64,000 nt of DNA from Alphaproteobacteria bacterium (GTDB lineage Bacteria; Pseudomonadota; Alphaproteobacteria; Rhizobiales; Rhizobiaceae): contig JANSYK010000002.1 in the NCBI GenBank assembly GCA_024742485.1, forward strand, positions 434,001 to 498,000. The letters run 5' to 3'. Both the position numbers and the translations under genes were made by a program. The notes under the pieces were generated by a model that saw only the letters and a program-made list of their open reading frames with translations, searched no databases and was not told the DNA's origin. Below are positions 35,278 to 43,289 of the stretch, in pieces (the stretch's first letter is position 1; the number at the start of each line of letters is the position of its first letter).

Positions 35278-36336
35278 TCAGAAGGTCAAGGCAGCCCGTG
35301 CACTGCCGCCGGCAGAGTTGAAATCGTTGATGGCGAGGCCGCCGATTTCTCCGGAGAGAGAAAGCGAAAAACTGTCATTGAACTGGAAATCGACGCCAGC
35401 GCTGACACGGGCGTCCAGATCATCTCCGCGCGTCGGAATGGGGGTAACTGTTCCGAATGACGGTGAAACCTCGCGTTTGAACGTCCACTCGCCCAAAAGA
35501 CCGGTCCAGAATTCCACCGTGCCGGAATCCTGAGTTTGATGCGTGTAACCGATCTGACCGCCGAATTCGACAACACCCGTTTCCTGTTTTTGCGAAGGAA
35601 ACACAAATCCTCCACTGTCGGTATAGGCGTCATCGCTGTTGTAGGCGTAGTTGACGCCGATCGATGGTGAAAATCGCCAATTGTCCACATAGTGATACAG
35701 TGTCAGATTGCCGGCAGCGATCCAGCCGTCCGACGAATAGCTGGCCGTATCTGTGCCATCAAAGGATGTATTGTCGGTCTCGGTATAGATCCAGGATGCG
35801 TCGGCGACCAGCTTGCTTGCTATGATGGCTGCGCCATAGATACCTGCTCCCCAACCGTCGGAGCTTGAGTTTCCCGGAAACCCGGACCCGGTATTTGTCG
35901 TGTCGGACCAGGTGCCGTTGATGAGAGCACCGAGAATAAAATACTCCGTCAGCTTGAAGTCGATTCCCGCCAGGCCGACGGTCTGATCGCTGTCATACCC
36001 GCTGATCGGCTGTTTGTCGTCCAGCCTGGTGAAACTGCCGTTGATCCAGAGATTCCACCGCGGATCGGCGGCCGGTGCCGTGCCATCCTGCGAATCGGAT
36101 GTGGATCCGTAGGACGAGACCGACACCAATTCATCTCCGTCCGGAACCAGCGCAAGCCGCGCGGCCGAGGAGACAGATTTTTGCAGCTGGTGGGCGTTTT
36201 CGATCATCAGTTGAGGTGTCACGACGATCTGATGGTGGACCATGATTTCGTCGGCCGACGCGCTCATGGGAAGCAACGGCCCGGCAAGAATTGCCACGCC
36301 ACACAGAAGTTTACTGCAGCCAGAAAACCCTGCCAT
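35278..36336 (-). CDS. Outer-membrane autotransporter-type beta-barrel protein
   Basis: 352 residues. A signal peptide ends in SASA around residue 28. The rest alternates aromatic and polar residues as in transmembrane beta strands (WNLWINGSFTRLDD, GAGIYGAAIIASKLVADASW, FSPSIGVNYAYN), and the chain ends in a Phe (RAALTF), the usual signal for outer-membrane insertion. There is only a short N-terminal extension before the barrel, so this is a stand-alone barrel rather than a full autotransporter. It is divergent from the ECF sigma/anti-sigma/S8 protease operon and may be one of its targets; that is inference. Confidence 0.75.
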   Translation of the reverse strand: MAGFSGCSKLLCGVAILAGPLLPMSASADEIMVHHQIVVTPQLMIENAHQLQKSVSSAARLALVPDGDELVSVSSYGSTSDSQDGTAPAADPRWNLWINGSFTRLDDKQPISGYDSDQTVGLAGIDFKLTEYFILGALINGTWSDTTNTGSGFPGNSSSDGWGAGIYGAAIIASKLVADASWIYTETDNTSFDGTDTASYSSDGWIAAGNLTLYHYVDNWRFSPSIGVNYAYNSDDAYTDSGGFVFPSQKQETGVVEFGGQIGYTHQTQDSGTVEFWTGLLGEWTFKREVSPSFGTVTPIPTRGDDLDARVSAGVDFQFNDSFSLSLSGEIGGLAINDFNSAGGSARAALTF

Positions 36337-36534
36337 GAATGAAACGCCCTCTGTTCGGCCAAATCATATCCTCGCGTTGCTGAGCCGGCAAGTAAACGGT
36401 TGTAACAACACTTTATATCCAATGGTCACGACTCGTTATTCTCATCCATCGGGACGGCAGACAAATGGAATTGTATGACATTCCTGAGCCCTGACCCTAA
36501 TCTTGACGTTCCGGATCCATGCAGGACTTTATTT

Positions 36535-36560
36535 GAACCCTTTGTCGCGAAATCGCGTCT
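36535..36560 (+). promoter_or_regulatory. Candidate ECF-sigma autoregulated promoter
   Basis: GAACC (36535-36539) and CGTCT (36556-36560) are separated by 16 bases, the classical spacing of ECF-type -35 and -10 elements, and lie 21 bases before the ECF sigma gene. This suggests the sigma factor transcribes its own operon. Based on motif and position only. Confidence 0.5.
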
Positions 36561-36580
36561 GACAGGCAGACAGTTACAAC

Positions 36581-37147
36581 ATGATCGATTCAGGCGATGC
36601 TGATAGTGATCTCATTGTGCGTGTTGCAAAACACGATGACGCTGCTTTGCAGGCCCTTTTTGCACGCCACAATGTCAGGATCTTCAGGTTTATCCTGCGA
36701 CTGGTCACTGTCGAAGCCATTGCGGAGGAGCTGACCAATGAAGTGTATCTGCAGGTCTGGCGCAACGCTGACGGATTTCGTGGCGGTTCGACCGTTTCAA
36801 CCTGGATGTTCACGATCGCCCGGAACCTGGCATTGAGCTATCTGAGGAAGAAAAGCACTGTGGCGCTGGATGAAGACTTTGCCGAACAAGTGGAGGACGA
36901 AACAGATTCGCCCGAAATGACGGTGACCAAACAGGACAAGGCAACGGTGATGCGCGCTTGTATGGAAAGGCTTTCTCTGGCCCACCGGGAGATCATCGAT
37001 CTGGTCTATTATCAGGAAAAGACGGCGGGTGAGGTGAGCGAAATACTCGAAATACCGGTGAACACGGTCAAGACACGCATGTTTCATGCGCGCAAACAAC
37101 TGTCACATTTTTTTGCTGCGGCTGGAATTGATCGAGGGTGGCCATGA
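36581..37147 (+). CDS. ECF-type RNA polymerase sigma factor
   Basis: 188 residues. Region 2 covers about residues 22-90 (LFARHNVRIFRFILRLV, EELTNEVYLQVWRNA, STWMFTIARNLALSYLR) and region 4 about 125-180 (LAHREIIDLVYYQEKTAGEV, PVNTVKTRMFHARKQL). A 40-residue acidic linker joins them. It should direct RNA polymerase to stress-type promoters. The stop overlaps the start of the next gene, a membrane-anchored anti-sigma factor, and a candidate ECF promoter precedes it. Confidence 0.93.
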   Translation: MIDSGDADSDLIVRVAKHDDAALQALFARHNVRIFRFILRLVTVEAIAEELTNEVYLQVWRNADGFRGGSTVSTWMFTIARNLALSYLRKKSTVALDEDFAEQVEDETDSPEMTVTKQDKATVMRACMERLSLAHREIIDLVYYQEKTAGEVSEILEIPVNTVKTRMFHARKQLSHFFAAAGIDRGWP

Positions 37148-37791
37148 TGAAACCTGCCGAACAAGACCCCGAAACGACGGATCCGGAACTGCTGTTGCCC
37201 TGGTATGCCACCGGCCGGCTGTCAGAAACTGAAACCGCCCTTGTGGAAGCCTGGCTTGCCGAAAACGAAGATGCAAGGGAACATTTGCAGCGAAGCCGGG
37301 AGGAGATGGATCTGACCATTGGCGACAGCGAGTCGCTTGGTGCGCCGCGTCCCGAAGCTCTTTCGTCGTTGATGGCCCGTATCGCGGTCGAGAAGCCTGC
37401 AGCGCTGGCAAGGCCGAACTGGATGGAAAGGGTCACGGATTTCTTCTCGCCCAGAATGCTGGCTTACGCCGCTGCCTTGGCGATTGCGGTCCTTCTCGTC
37501 CAGACCGCCACGATCGGTGTCTTGTTGCAGAAGGATGCCCCGGTCTTTGAAACGGCGTCGGCACCAGCCGAACCGGTGTCCGGCGGTACGGTCGTGCTCA
37601 TGGCATTCCATCCGTCAGCGACGATCGAGCAGGTGAGCGCCTTGATGAACGGCTCGAAGGCCGTGATTATTGGCGGGCCGGACCCCGCCGGCATCTACCG
37701 GGTGCTTGTGCCGGACGGCGGGGTCGCTGAAGCATCGCTGAAGACGCTTGCAACGGCGCAGATTGTCCGGTTTTTCGCGGAAGCCCCATAG
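37144..37791 (+). CDS. Membrane-anchored anti-sigma factor without zinc ligands
   Basis: 215 residues. The N-terminal cytoplasmic part (about 12-60; LLPWYATGRLSETE, VEAWLAENEDAREHL) follows the anti-sigma domain pattern but contains no cysteine at all, so it is the zinc-less kind. One transmembrane helix spans about 105-128. The periplasmic part (148-212) reads as a small alpha/beta domain (VVLMAFHPSATIEQVSALM, GIYRVLVPDG, AQIVRFF) that resembles the propeptide of the S8 protease encoded next. ATG 37144 follows GAGGG and overlaps the sigma stop; GTG 37138 is an alternative. It presumably binds and restrains the sigma factor. Confidence 0.8.
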   Translation: MMKPAEQDPETTDPELLLPWYATGRLSETETALVEAWLAENEDAREHLQRSREEMDLTIGDSESLGAPRPEALSSLMARIAVEKPAALARPNWMERVTDFFSPRMLAYAAALAIAVLLVQTATIGVLLQKDAPVFETASAPAEPVSGGTVVLMAFHPSATIEQVSALMNGSKAVIIGGPDPAGIYRVLVPDGGVAEASLKTLATAQIVRFFAEAP

Positions 37792-37810
37792 GGTCATTGG
37801 AGACTGACCA

Positions 37811-39274
37811 ATGCAGTCGACGAACAGATGGAAGAAACCCGCCACCCTGACGCTCGCGCTGTGCGCATTCCTCGCAGTTTCCGCCATCGACCTCCGCGAG
37901 GCTGGCCTTTCCGTGGCGGCGGCCCAGAACAATCTGAAGCCCAAAACGGTCATCAAGCCGCAACGGCCGGTCATCAAGGTTCCGAAAACCAGCCCCGGGC
38001 GATTCGGCACGGCCGAGCGTTCCGCACCTTCAAAGTCGACGGAACCGAGCGCAAAAAGGTCCGGGACAGTACGAAGACAACCGGATCTCCCGGCCTCCGG
38101 CGCTGCGGTTCCCTTGCCCATCCCCCGTCCGGTCCTCAGTTTTGGTTTGCCTGCCATCATCGATGCACCGACAGAGGAGCGAACAATCCTTGCCGTCATT
38201 CCAGAAGATGCCGTTGATCTTGCTGCGGTCATCGCAGACCGCTTTTCAGTTGATCTGCTCGATGAAGCCCCGCTGCCGCTGATTTCGGCGCGGGCGCTTC
38301 GGGTCGCCGTTGCCGACGGGGTCTCGCGGGACGAGGTTGTGCGTGCCATGTCGATCGACCCGGATATCATCGCCGTGCAGCCTGTCTATCTCTACGTTTT
38401 GCAGGAGGAATCGGGGCCGTCCGCCCGGGCTGAAACAGTTGGGCTTCAATATTCCGTTGCCCGGCTCGGATTGCCAAAGGCCCACCGGATCAGCACCGGC
38501 AAACAGATTCCCGTCGCCATCATCGACACGGCAGCCGATTTTCAGCATTCCGAATTCGGCGAGACGGAGACCGCAAGCATCAATGTGTCAGGCTTCGATC
38601 CAGTGCCCGGATCGCATGGTACCGCCATTGCCGGCATTCTTGCCGCAGGATCGACTCTGGTGGGGGTTTCCCCCGATGCCCATATCCTGTCCATCCAGGC
38701 CTTTGCATTCGACGAGGACGGCAAGCCCTTTTCGACAAGTTTCATGATTGCCAAGGCACTGGACCAGGCTGCCTCTGCCGGCGCAAGGGTCATCAATATG
38801 AGCTTTGCCGGCCCCCGCGACCCGGTCCTTGTCCGTTCGCTTGATGCGTTGAGCCTTCGCAACACATTGATGATTGCGGCGGCGGGCAACAACGGCCCAA
38901 AGGCAAAACCGGTCTACCCGGGCGCCCATCCGGAAACCATCGCGGTTACGGCAATCGACAGTGCCGGGAGGGTTTTCGACGGGGCCAATCAGGGCGACTA
39001 TGTGGAAATCGCCGCACCAGGCGTCGCCATACTGGCACCGGCGCCCGGCGAAAAATATGACATGCCGTCGGGCACCTCCATGGCGACGGCGCACATATCC
39101 GGCGTGGCCGCCCTTCTGCTGGAGCGGCAGCCCGACCTGACGACCGCGGAGTTTCGAGCCATCCTGATGTCGACGGCGGTCGACATCGGCAGCGAGGGAC
39201 GGGATCCGGCCTATGGCGCCGGCCTGGTGGATCCCGTCAAGGCTCTCGCGTCAATCCGCCAGGCCGTGGACTGA
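37811..39274 (+). CDS. Exported S8 (subtilisin-like) serine protease with propeptide
   Basis: 487 residues. A signal sequence (about 1-38) is followed by a Lys/Pro-rich linker (40-110), an I9-like propeptide (about 124-196; TILAVIPEDAVDLAAVIADR, ALRVAVADG, IIAVQPVYLYV) and the S8 domain. The triad is D239 (IIDTAAD, where most subtilases have DTG), H269 (GSHGTAIAGI) and S423 (SGTSMATAH); oxyanion Asn in AAAGNNGP. It is 19 bases after the anti-sigma gene and therefore part of the ECF operon. It may be the protease that reacts to envelope stress or acts on the anti-sigma factor; that is inference. Confidence 0.9.
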   Translation: MQSTNRWKKPATLTLALCAFLAVSAIDLREAGLSVAAAQNNLKPKTVIKPQRPVIKVPKTSPGRFGTAERSAPSKSTEPSAKRSGTVRRQPDLPASGAAVPLPIPRPVLSFGLPAIIDAPTEERTILAVIPEDAVDLAAVIADRFSVDLLDEAPLPLISARALRVAVADGVSRDEVVRAMSIDPDIIAVQPVYLYVLQEESGPSARAETVGLQYSVARLGLPKAHRISTGKQIPVAIIDTAADFQHSEFGETETASINVSGFDPVPGSHGTAIAGILAAGSTLVGVSPDAHILSIQAFAFDEDGKPFSTSFMIAKALDQAASAGARVINMSFAGPRDPVLVRSLDALSLRNTLMIAAAGNNGPKAKPVYPGAHPETIAVTAIDSAGRVFDGANQGDYVEIAAPGVAILAPAPGEKYDMPSGTSMATAHISGVAALLLERQPDLTTAEFRAILMSTAVDIGSEGRDPAYGAGLVDPVKALASIRQAVD

Positions 39275-39690
39275 TAAACGCGCAGCGAACCGCCTGCAAT
39301 GTTTGATCCTGTTGAAGAACCACTCCACGTGATTGCGGTCGCGACGGAGATGCGGGCTGAAGCAGATCGGAATTCTTCGATTTCGTTTCGTTGGGATGTT
39401 TGCCCATGCTCCTGGCTTTCGTGCACGTTCATCAATCGAATCAAAGTCATTGCCCCTGTCGGAAAGAAGCACTCAGTTGCGGTGAAGCCCCGTCAGAAGA
39501 TCGCCGGCGGGCAGACGGTCATCCACACCTGACAGACCTCGCGGTTTGGAAGGATCGGGAGAATCAGCCGTCATTCGGCGTCGGAGAGGGCATGTCTCAT
39601 GTTCAAGGCTCTTTTTTGGAGCTTGAATCACGCCGATATGCCAATGTTCAAGGTCTGCCTTGCCTGTAAAGGCAAAGATTGTCCGCAAGA
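39251..39690 (-). pseudogene. Relic of an IS5-family transposase (ends fused, centre deleted)
   Basis: On the minus strand, 39690 to about 39500 reads as the N-terminal part of an IS5/IS427-type transposase (PSKPRGLSGVDDRLPAGDLL resembles LLP.KPRGV.RVDDRRVLNGI). About 39470-39251 reads as its C-terminal part (LLSDRGNDFDS, PTKRNRRIPICF, RDRNHVEWFFNRIKHCRRFA). The central catalytic half is missing and the frame is broken between them. It is located just after the S8 protease gene and slightly overlaps its 3' end. Confidence 0.65.
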
Positions 39691-39721
39691 CGAATTGACC
39701 GCTTCGAGCCCAAAATGACCG

Positions 39722-40234
39722 TCAGGTTTTTACCGCTTTTGCCATTTCTGCGTAGGAATTTTTGAGCCCAACTGCCGTTGGCAAGGGATTCAACTCTTCT
39801 TCTGGTTTCGCAAGCCCTGCCGCAATCACGATGGTATTGACAAAGTTGAAGATGCCCGTAACTTCCACAACTTCATAGATCGCAGGTTCACTCCATCCCG
39901 CGTCCAATGCCGCATTGAATGCAGCCATGACTTCGGTGCTATTTCTGCCATGCAGGCAACGAGCATAGTCCAAGAGAGGCTGTATACGTGCATTGGTCGT
40001 GTCTATAGGGCCTGAAAAAACCTCTGAAAATACAGAATGATAGAAAATACAGTAAGGAGTTGTGTTCAGTTTCGATATGAACACTGCGATGGCTTCGCGC
40101 TCACCTCTCGATAGTTTTCCATTGTCACACATGATGTCATTCAGAAGCTGGAGAAGCCGCTCCGAATTCTTCGGGAATATTTTTAAGACATCGGAAAGCC
40201 CACTGTCAGATGAGAGGCCACTAAAGTTCGCCAT
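39722..40234 (-). CDS. Carboxymuconolactone decarboxylase/AhpD-like protein
   Basis: 170 residues, all helical. The CMD core is seen at LSRGEREAIAVFISKLNTTPYC and IFYHSVFSE; in AhpD-type proteins this region is CxxC, but here the first Cys is Thr (TTPYC), so a CxxC peroxidase cycle is unlikely. The second CMD-like half (YEVVEVTGIFNFVNTIVIAAGL) matches peroxidase-related family members. The gene is AT-richer than its neighbours and sits next to an IS relic, both signs of transfer. Function not determined. Confidence 0.75.
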   Translation of the reverse strand: MANFSGLSSDSGLSDVLKIFPKNSERLLQLLNDIMCDNGKLSRGEREAIAVFISKLNTTPYCIFYHSVFSEVFSGPIDTTNARIQPLLDYARCLHGRNSTEVMAAFNAALDAGWSEPAIYEVVEVTGIFNFVNTIVIAAGLAKPEEELNPLPTAVGLKNSYAEMAKAVKT

Positions 40235-40602
40235 GTTGGTCCTATCTCATTTTCAAATGCTAACAATGATTAGATAGCTGGCTTCGTTCAGCGCCAAGAT
40301 ATCACCGAACATGTGCGATGTCAGAAAAGTCCTAAGAGCTGGCATCAGTGCCAAACATATCGGCCTTGCAAGTCGGTCCGAAAGCGGACGCAGGCTATTC
40401 GTCCTTAGTGGGCACACCGTCTGGTCGGAAATTGCCGGAAAGTTGTTCTTCCGGGATGCCTGTCCAGATCTTTGGTCTGGTCAGAAACACAATGCAGAGC
40501 GCTTGTGCGGACCGGAACGTGCCGTTGGACACCCTGGGCCAAAACAAGAAGGCCCCGCCGAAGCAGCGGGGCCAGTCCGGATAATGTGGGCCGACAACCA
40601 GC
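40235..40602. other. Gene-free stretch with the terminator of the Lys/Pro-repeat gene
   Basis: About 370 bases between the AhpD-like gene (reading away) and the 3' end of the repeat-protein gene. Apart from the terminator at 40551-40573 I see no gene or repeat. The translated frames show no family resemblance. Confidence 0.5.
40541..40573 (-). terminator. Rho-independent terminator of the Lys/Pro-repeat gene
   Basis: GGCCCCGC pairs with GCGGGGCC across a 7-base loop (40551-40573). On the minus strand the stem is followed by TTCTTGTTTT, a T-rich tail. It lies 30 bases after the stop codon at 40603. Confidence 0.8.
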
Positions 40603-41880
40603 CTAGCAGTCCTGGCAAGCGCCCGTGCTGTCGATTGGCGTCGGTGTCGATCCACCTGTGCGTTCGGTATCATATCGGGACAGCAATTGTTCCTGCGACA
40701 GGACGGGACTTCCACTGGTACTGTTCGGATTGGCTTGGTCAGGCGCCGCGGTCAGAACCTGGTTGTTGCTGGTCTTCTTGGTGATCAGGCCCTTTGGCGC
40801 CGATGTGCCGACGACGCAGTCGATGCCCCAGCAATCGGGATTGCCGCCTGCATGGTTGGGATTTCGCAGTTCCGTCGCCGACGTGCCCGCACTCTCGTTT
40901 TCGATGGGTTGCGTGCCGCTATCCTCGGTTATGTTTCCGTCACGGTCGCGTTCAATGTGCCGCGTTGTATGCGTATCTGCCAGCACGTCATGCTCTTCAT
41001 GCACCAGTGTTGTTGTGCCATCCGGACGGCGCTTGAAACTGTCAAACGTACTGACCTGGCCATTGGAGGAATAACTGGGTATGTCATTGCTGTGATTGAC
41101 TTCCTTGCGCAGCGGCAGCCTCACGGACCGCTGGCCTGCAATGCCGCCCATGCCCTGTGCAATGCTTTCCGGCGTCACGGCAAAGGGATTGTTCGGGGTT
41201 TTGCCGCTGTGTGTGTCATTCAACCCGCCCGGCAGGCTTGTGCCGCTTCCCAGATCATCGCCGAAGCCGAAACCACTTCCGTTGCGCCCGGACAGGCCGC
41301 CAAGACGCTCCTGGTTGCCAGGCGTTTCGTCTCCTCCAAGATCCGGCATATCCAAGGTGAATTCAGCCGTCGCACCGGCGCGTATGTCATTCATTCCAAC
41401 AAGATTGCGGGCGGCTTCAGCGGCATTTGCTGCTTCCCTGGCACCGAATTCGAATTTGCCATCGCGGGCAAAGTCCGGTGCCCCGATTGGCACGCCTGTG
41501 GTGGCGTCGGATGATGGCTCCGGATTTCCCGGTCTGTTTCTTGGCTTGGGCACAGGCACGCGGGCGATGGTGACTTTGGGCTTTACACGCGGTGCGATTG
41601 GTCTGGTCGCCGGATCCGGTACGGCCTTGACTCCGGGGACGGCCGCAACCTTCGGCGCGATCTTGATCCTCGGTTTGACGGCAACCTTTGGCGCCAGTTT
41701 TACCTTCGGCCTCACGACGACTTTCGGTGCGATCTTGACTTTCGGCTTGGCGGTGACTTTGGGGTGAACCTTAACGGCCGGACGGATCTTGATATCGACA
41801 GCCAGCGCGTCGGTTGACCACAGGGGAACCAGGATGGCTGCCCCGGTCAGAAGTGCTGTGAGATAAGAGACGGGTTTCAT
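40603..41880 (-). CDS. Secreted Lys/Pro/Val-repeat protein (hypothetical)
   Basis: 425 residues. A signal peptide (MKPVSYLTALLTGAAILVPL, cleavage after ALA near residue 27) is followed by about 70 residues of a short imperfect repeat, PKVK.APKV, very rich in Lys, Pro and Val. The rest is Gly/Asn/Asp-rich and probably disordered. Two Cys pairs occur near the end (CWGIDC and the terminal CQDC). No known domain is recognised. ATG 41880 follows AGAGGAAC; a longer frame from 41934 lacks support. It could be a surface, matrix or polyanion-binding protein, by composition only. Confidence 0.65.
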   Translation of the reverse strand: MKPVSYLTALLTGAAILVPLWSTDALAVDIKIRPAVKVHPKVTAKPKVKIAPKVVVRPKVKLAPKVAVKPRIKIAPKVAAVPGVKAVPDPATRPIAPRVKPKVTIARVPVPKPRNRPGNPEPSSDATTGVPIGAPDFARDGKFEFGAREAANAAEAARNLVGMNDIRAGATAEFTLDMPDLGGDETPGNQERLGGLSGRNGSGFGFGDDLGSGTSLPGGLNDTHSGKTPNNPFAVTPESIAQGMGGIAGQRSVRLPLRKEVNHSNDIPSYSSNGQVSTFDSFKRRPDGTTTLVHEEHDVLADTHTTRHIERDRDGNITEDSGTQPIENESAGTSATELRNPNHAGGNPDCWGIDCVVGTSAPKGLITKKTSNNQVLTAAPDQANPNSTSGSPVLSQEQLLSRYDTERTGGSTPTPIDSTGACQDC

Positions 41881-42149
41881 GTCGGGTTCCTCTTTGGTTG
41901 GCGTCGCGGTGACCGGCAACGTGATCGCTGCCACAACCCTTCGACGCGGGACCCGACGAAATGGTTCAAAACTTTTTTTGCCTCTGGAAACTCGGACAAT
42001 ATGGATGGTCTACGGGGTTCCGAATCATGGTCGGTAGATCCGCCCCCGCCTGAGACGCGGCTATTGGCTGATGGCGCTTCATGAGGTGTCAGCTATTTCA
42101 ACGAGCCATGCTTGTTGAAATGGATATTCCAAAACGCTATAGCTGACCG

Positions 42150-43139
42150 ATGGTCACCCGGAACCGGCACGTCAAGATCGTCGAACGCGTTTCGACGCGC
42201 CTCAAACTCAAGCAGTTGCGCCTTCTTGTGGCGATTTCGGAACACAAGAGCATTCTGCATGCCGCCGACGAGCTCAATATCTCGCAACCGGCGGCAACCA
42301 AACTGCTCAAGGACCTGGAAATCGATTTTGCCGTCCAGCTCTTTGACCGCACAAACCGGGGGGTGATTGCAACCGAGTTCGGCGAAGCACTGGTCCGCCA
42401 TGGCAAGCTCATCCTTGCCCAGGTCTCGCATGCGGCGCAGGAGCTGGATGATCTCAATGAGGGGCTGGGCGGCCGCGTGGTGGTCGGCACCCTGCTGACG
42501 GCCTCGGCCGTTCTGTTGCCCAGAACCATCGAACGGGTTCATCGCCTGCGGCCCAATGTCAGCATCGTCGTCAGGGACGGTGCCAATGATTTTCTGATGC
42601 CGCTGCTGCACACCGGCGATCTGGACATGGTGGTTGGTCGCCTGCCCGAGTACCGGCATCGCGAGGATCTGACCCAGGAACTGCTCTATCGCGAAAAGGT
42701 GGTTATAGTCTGCGCTAAAGATCATCCTCTGGCCGCGCCGGACCAGGTGGAGTTTGGCGATCTCAGCGGCCGAAACTGGATCTTGCCGCCCGTCCAGACG
42801 ACATTGCGCCGGCAGATCGACAAGGAGTTTTTCGATCGCGGCTACCCGCCGCCCTCCAATGCGGTTGAATGTGTCTCATTCCTGACCAACCGGGCCCTGC
42901 TGGCCTCGACCGACATGCTGTGTATCCTGCCCTATCACGTGGTTGAACACGAGATCGCCCAAGGTTTGCTGGCGACCGTTTCCTGCCCGTTGAACATATC
43001 GAACGGTCCGGTGGGCGTCTCCTATCGGAGCCTTGATCTGCTGTCGCCGGCCGCCCTTCAGTTCCTGCAGGAGCTCAGGCATCTGGCTGGAGACATCGCC
43101 GCCCATGATGGCGGCGATAAACGGGCGCAGGGGAACTGA
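42150..43139 (+). CDS. LysR-family transcriptional regulator (GbpR/PcaQ-like)
   Basis: 329 residues. The winged helix near residues 18-75 has LKLKQLRLLVAISEHKSILHAA and LNISQPAATKLLKDLE, the LQ/LK..A..SQPA.T form of the GbpR/PcaQ/CbbR-like branch that often regulates sugar or aromatic catabolism. The effector domain follows (VGRLPEYRHREDL). It is the first gene of the catabolic region and lies about 150 bases before the molybdenum hydroxylase gene, so it likely regulates that region. Confidence 0.9.
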   Translation: MVTRNRHVKIVERVSTRLKLKQLRLLVAISEHKSILHAADELNISQPAATKLLKDLEIDFAVQLFDRTNRGVIATEFGEALVRHGKLILAQVSHAAQELDDLNEGLGGRVVVGTLLTASAVLLPRTIERVHRLRPNVSIVVRDGANDFLMPLLHTGDLDMVVGRLPEYRHREDLTQELLYREKVVIVCAKDHPLAAPDQVEFGDLSGRNWILPPVQTTLRRQIDKEFFDRGYPPPSNAVECVSFLTNRALLASTDMLCILPYHVVEHEIAQGLLATVSCPLNISNGPVGVSYRSLDLLSPAALQFLQELRHLAGDIAAHDGGDKRAQGN

Positions 43140-43289
43140 CCACCGGAACCACAGGGATGGTTATTGCGTTCCCCAATATCAGATTTCCGAAAAACGAAAT
43201 GGGCGCTACGCTGATGATTGTGCAATATGTCGCCCGCCGGGAAACAGCCACGTCATTCACGGCAGAGGTTGAAATTCAGGGCGCGATAC

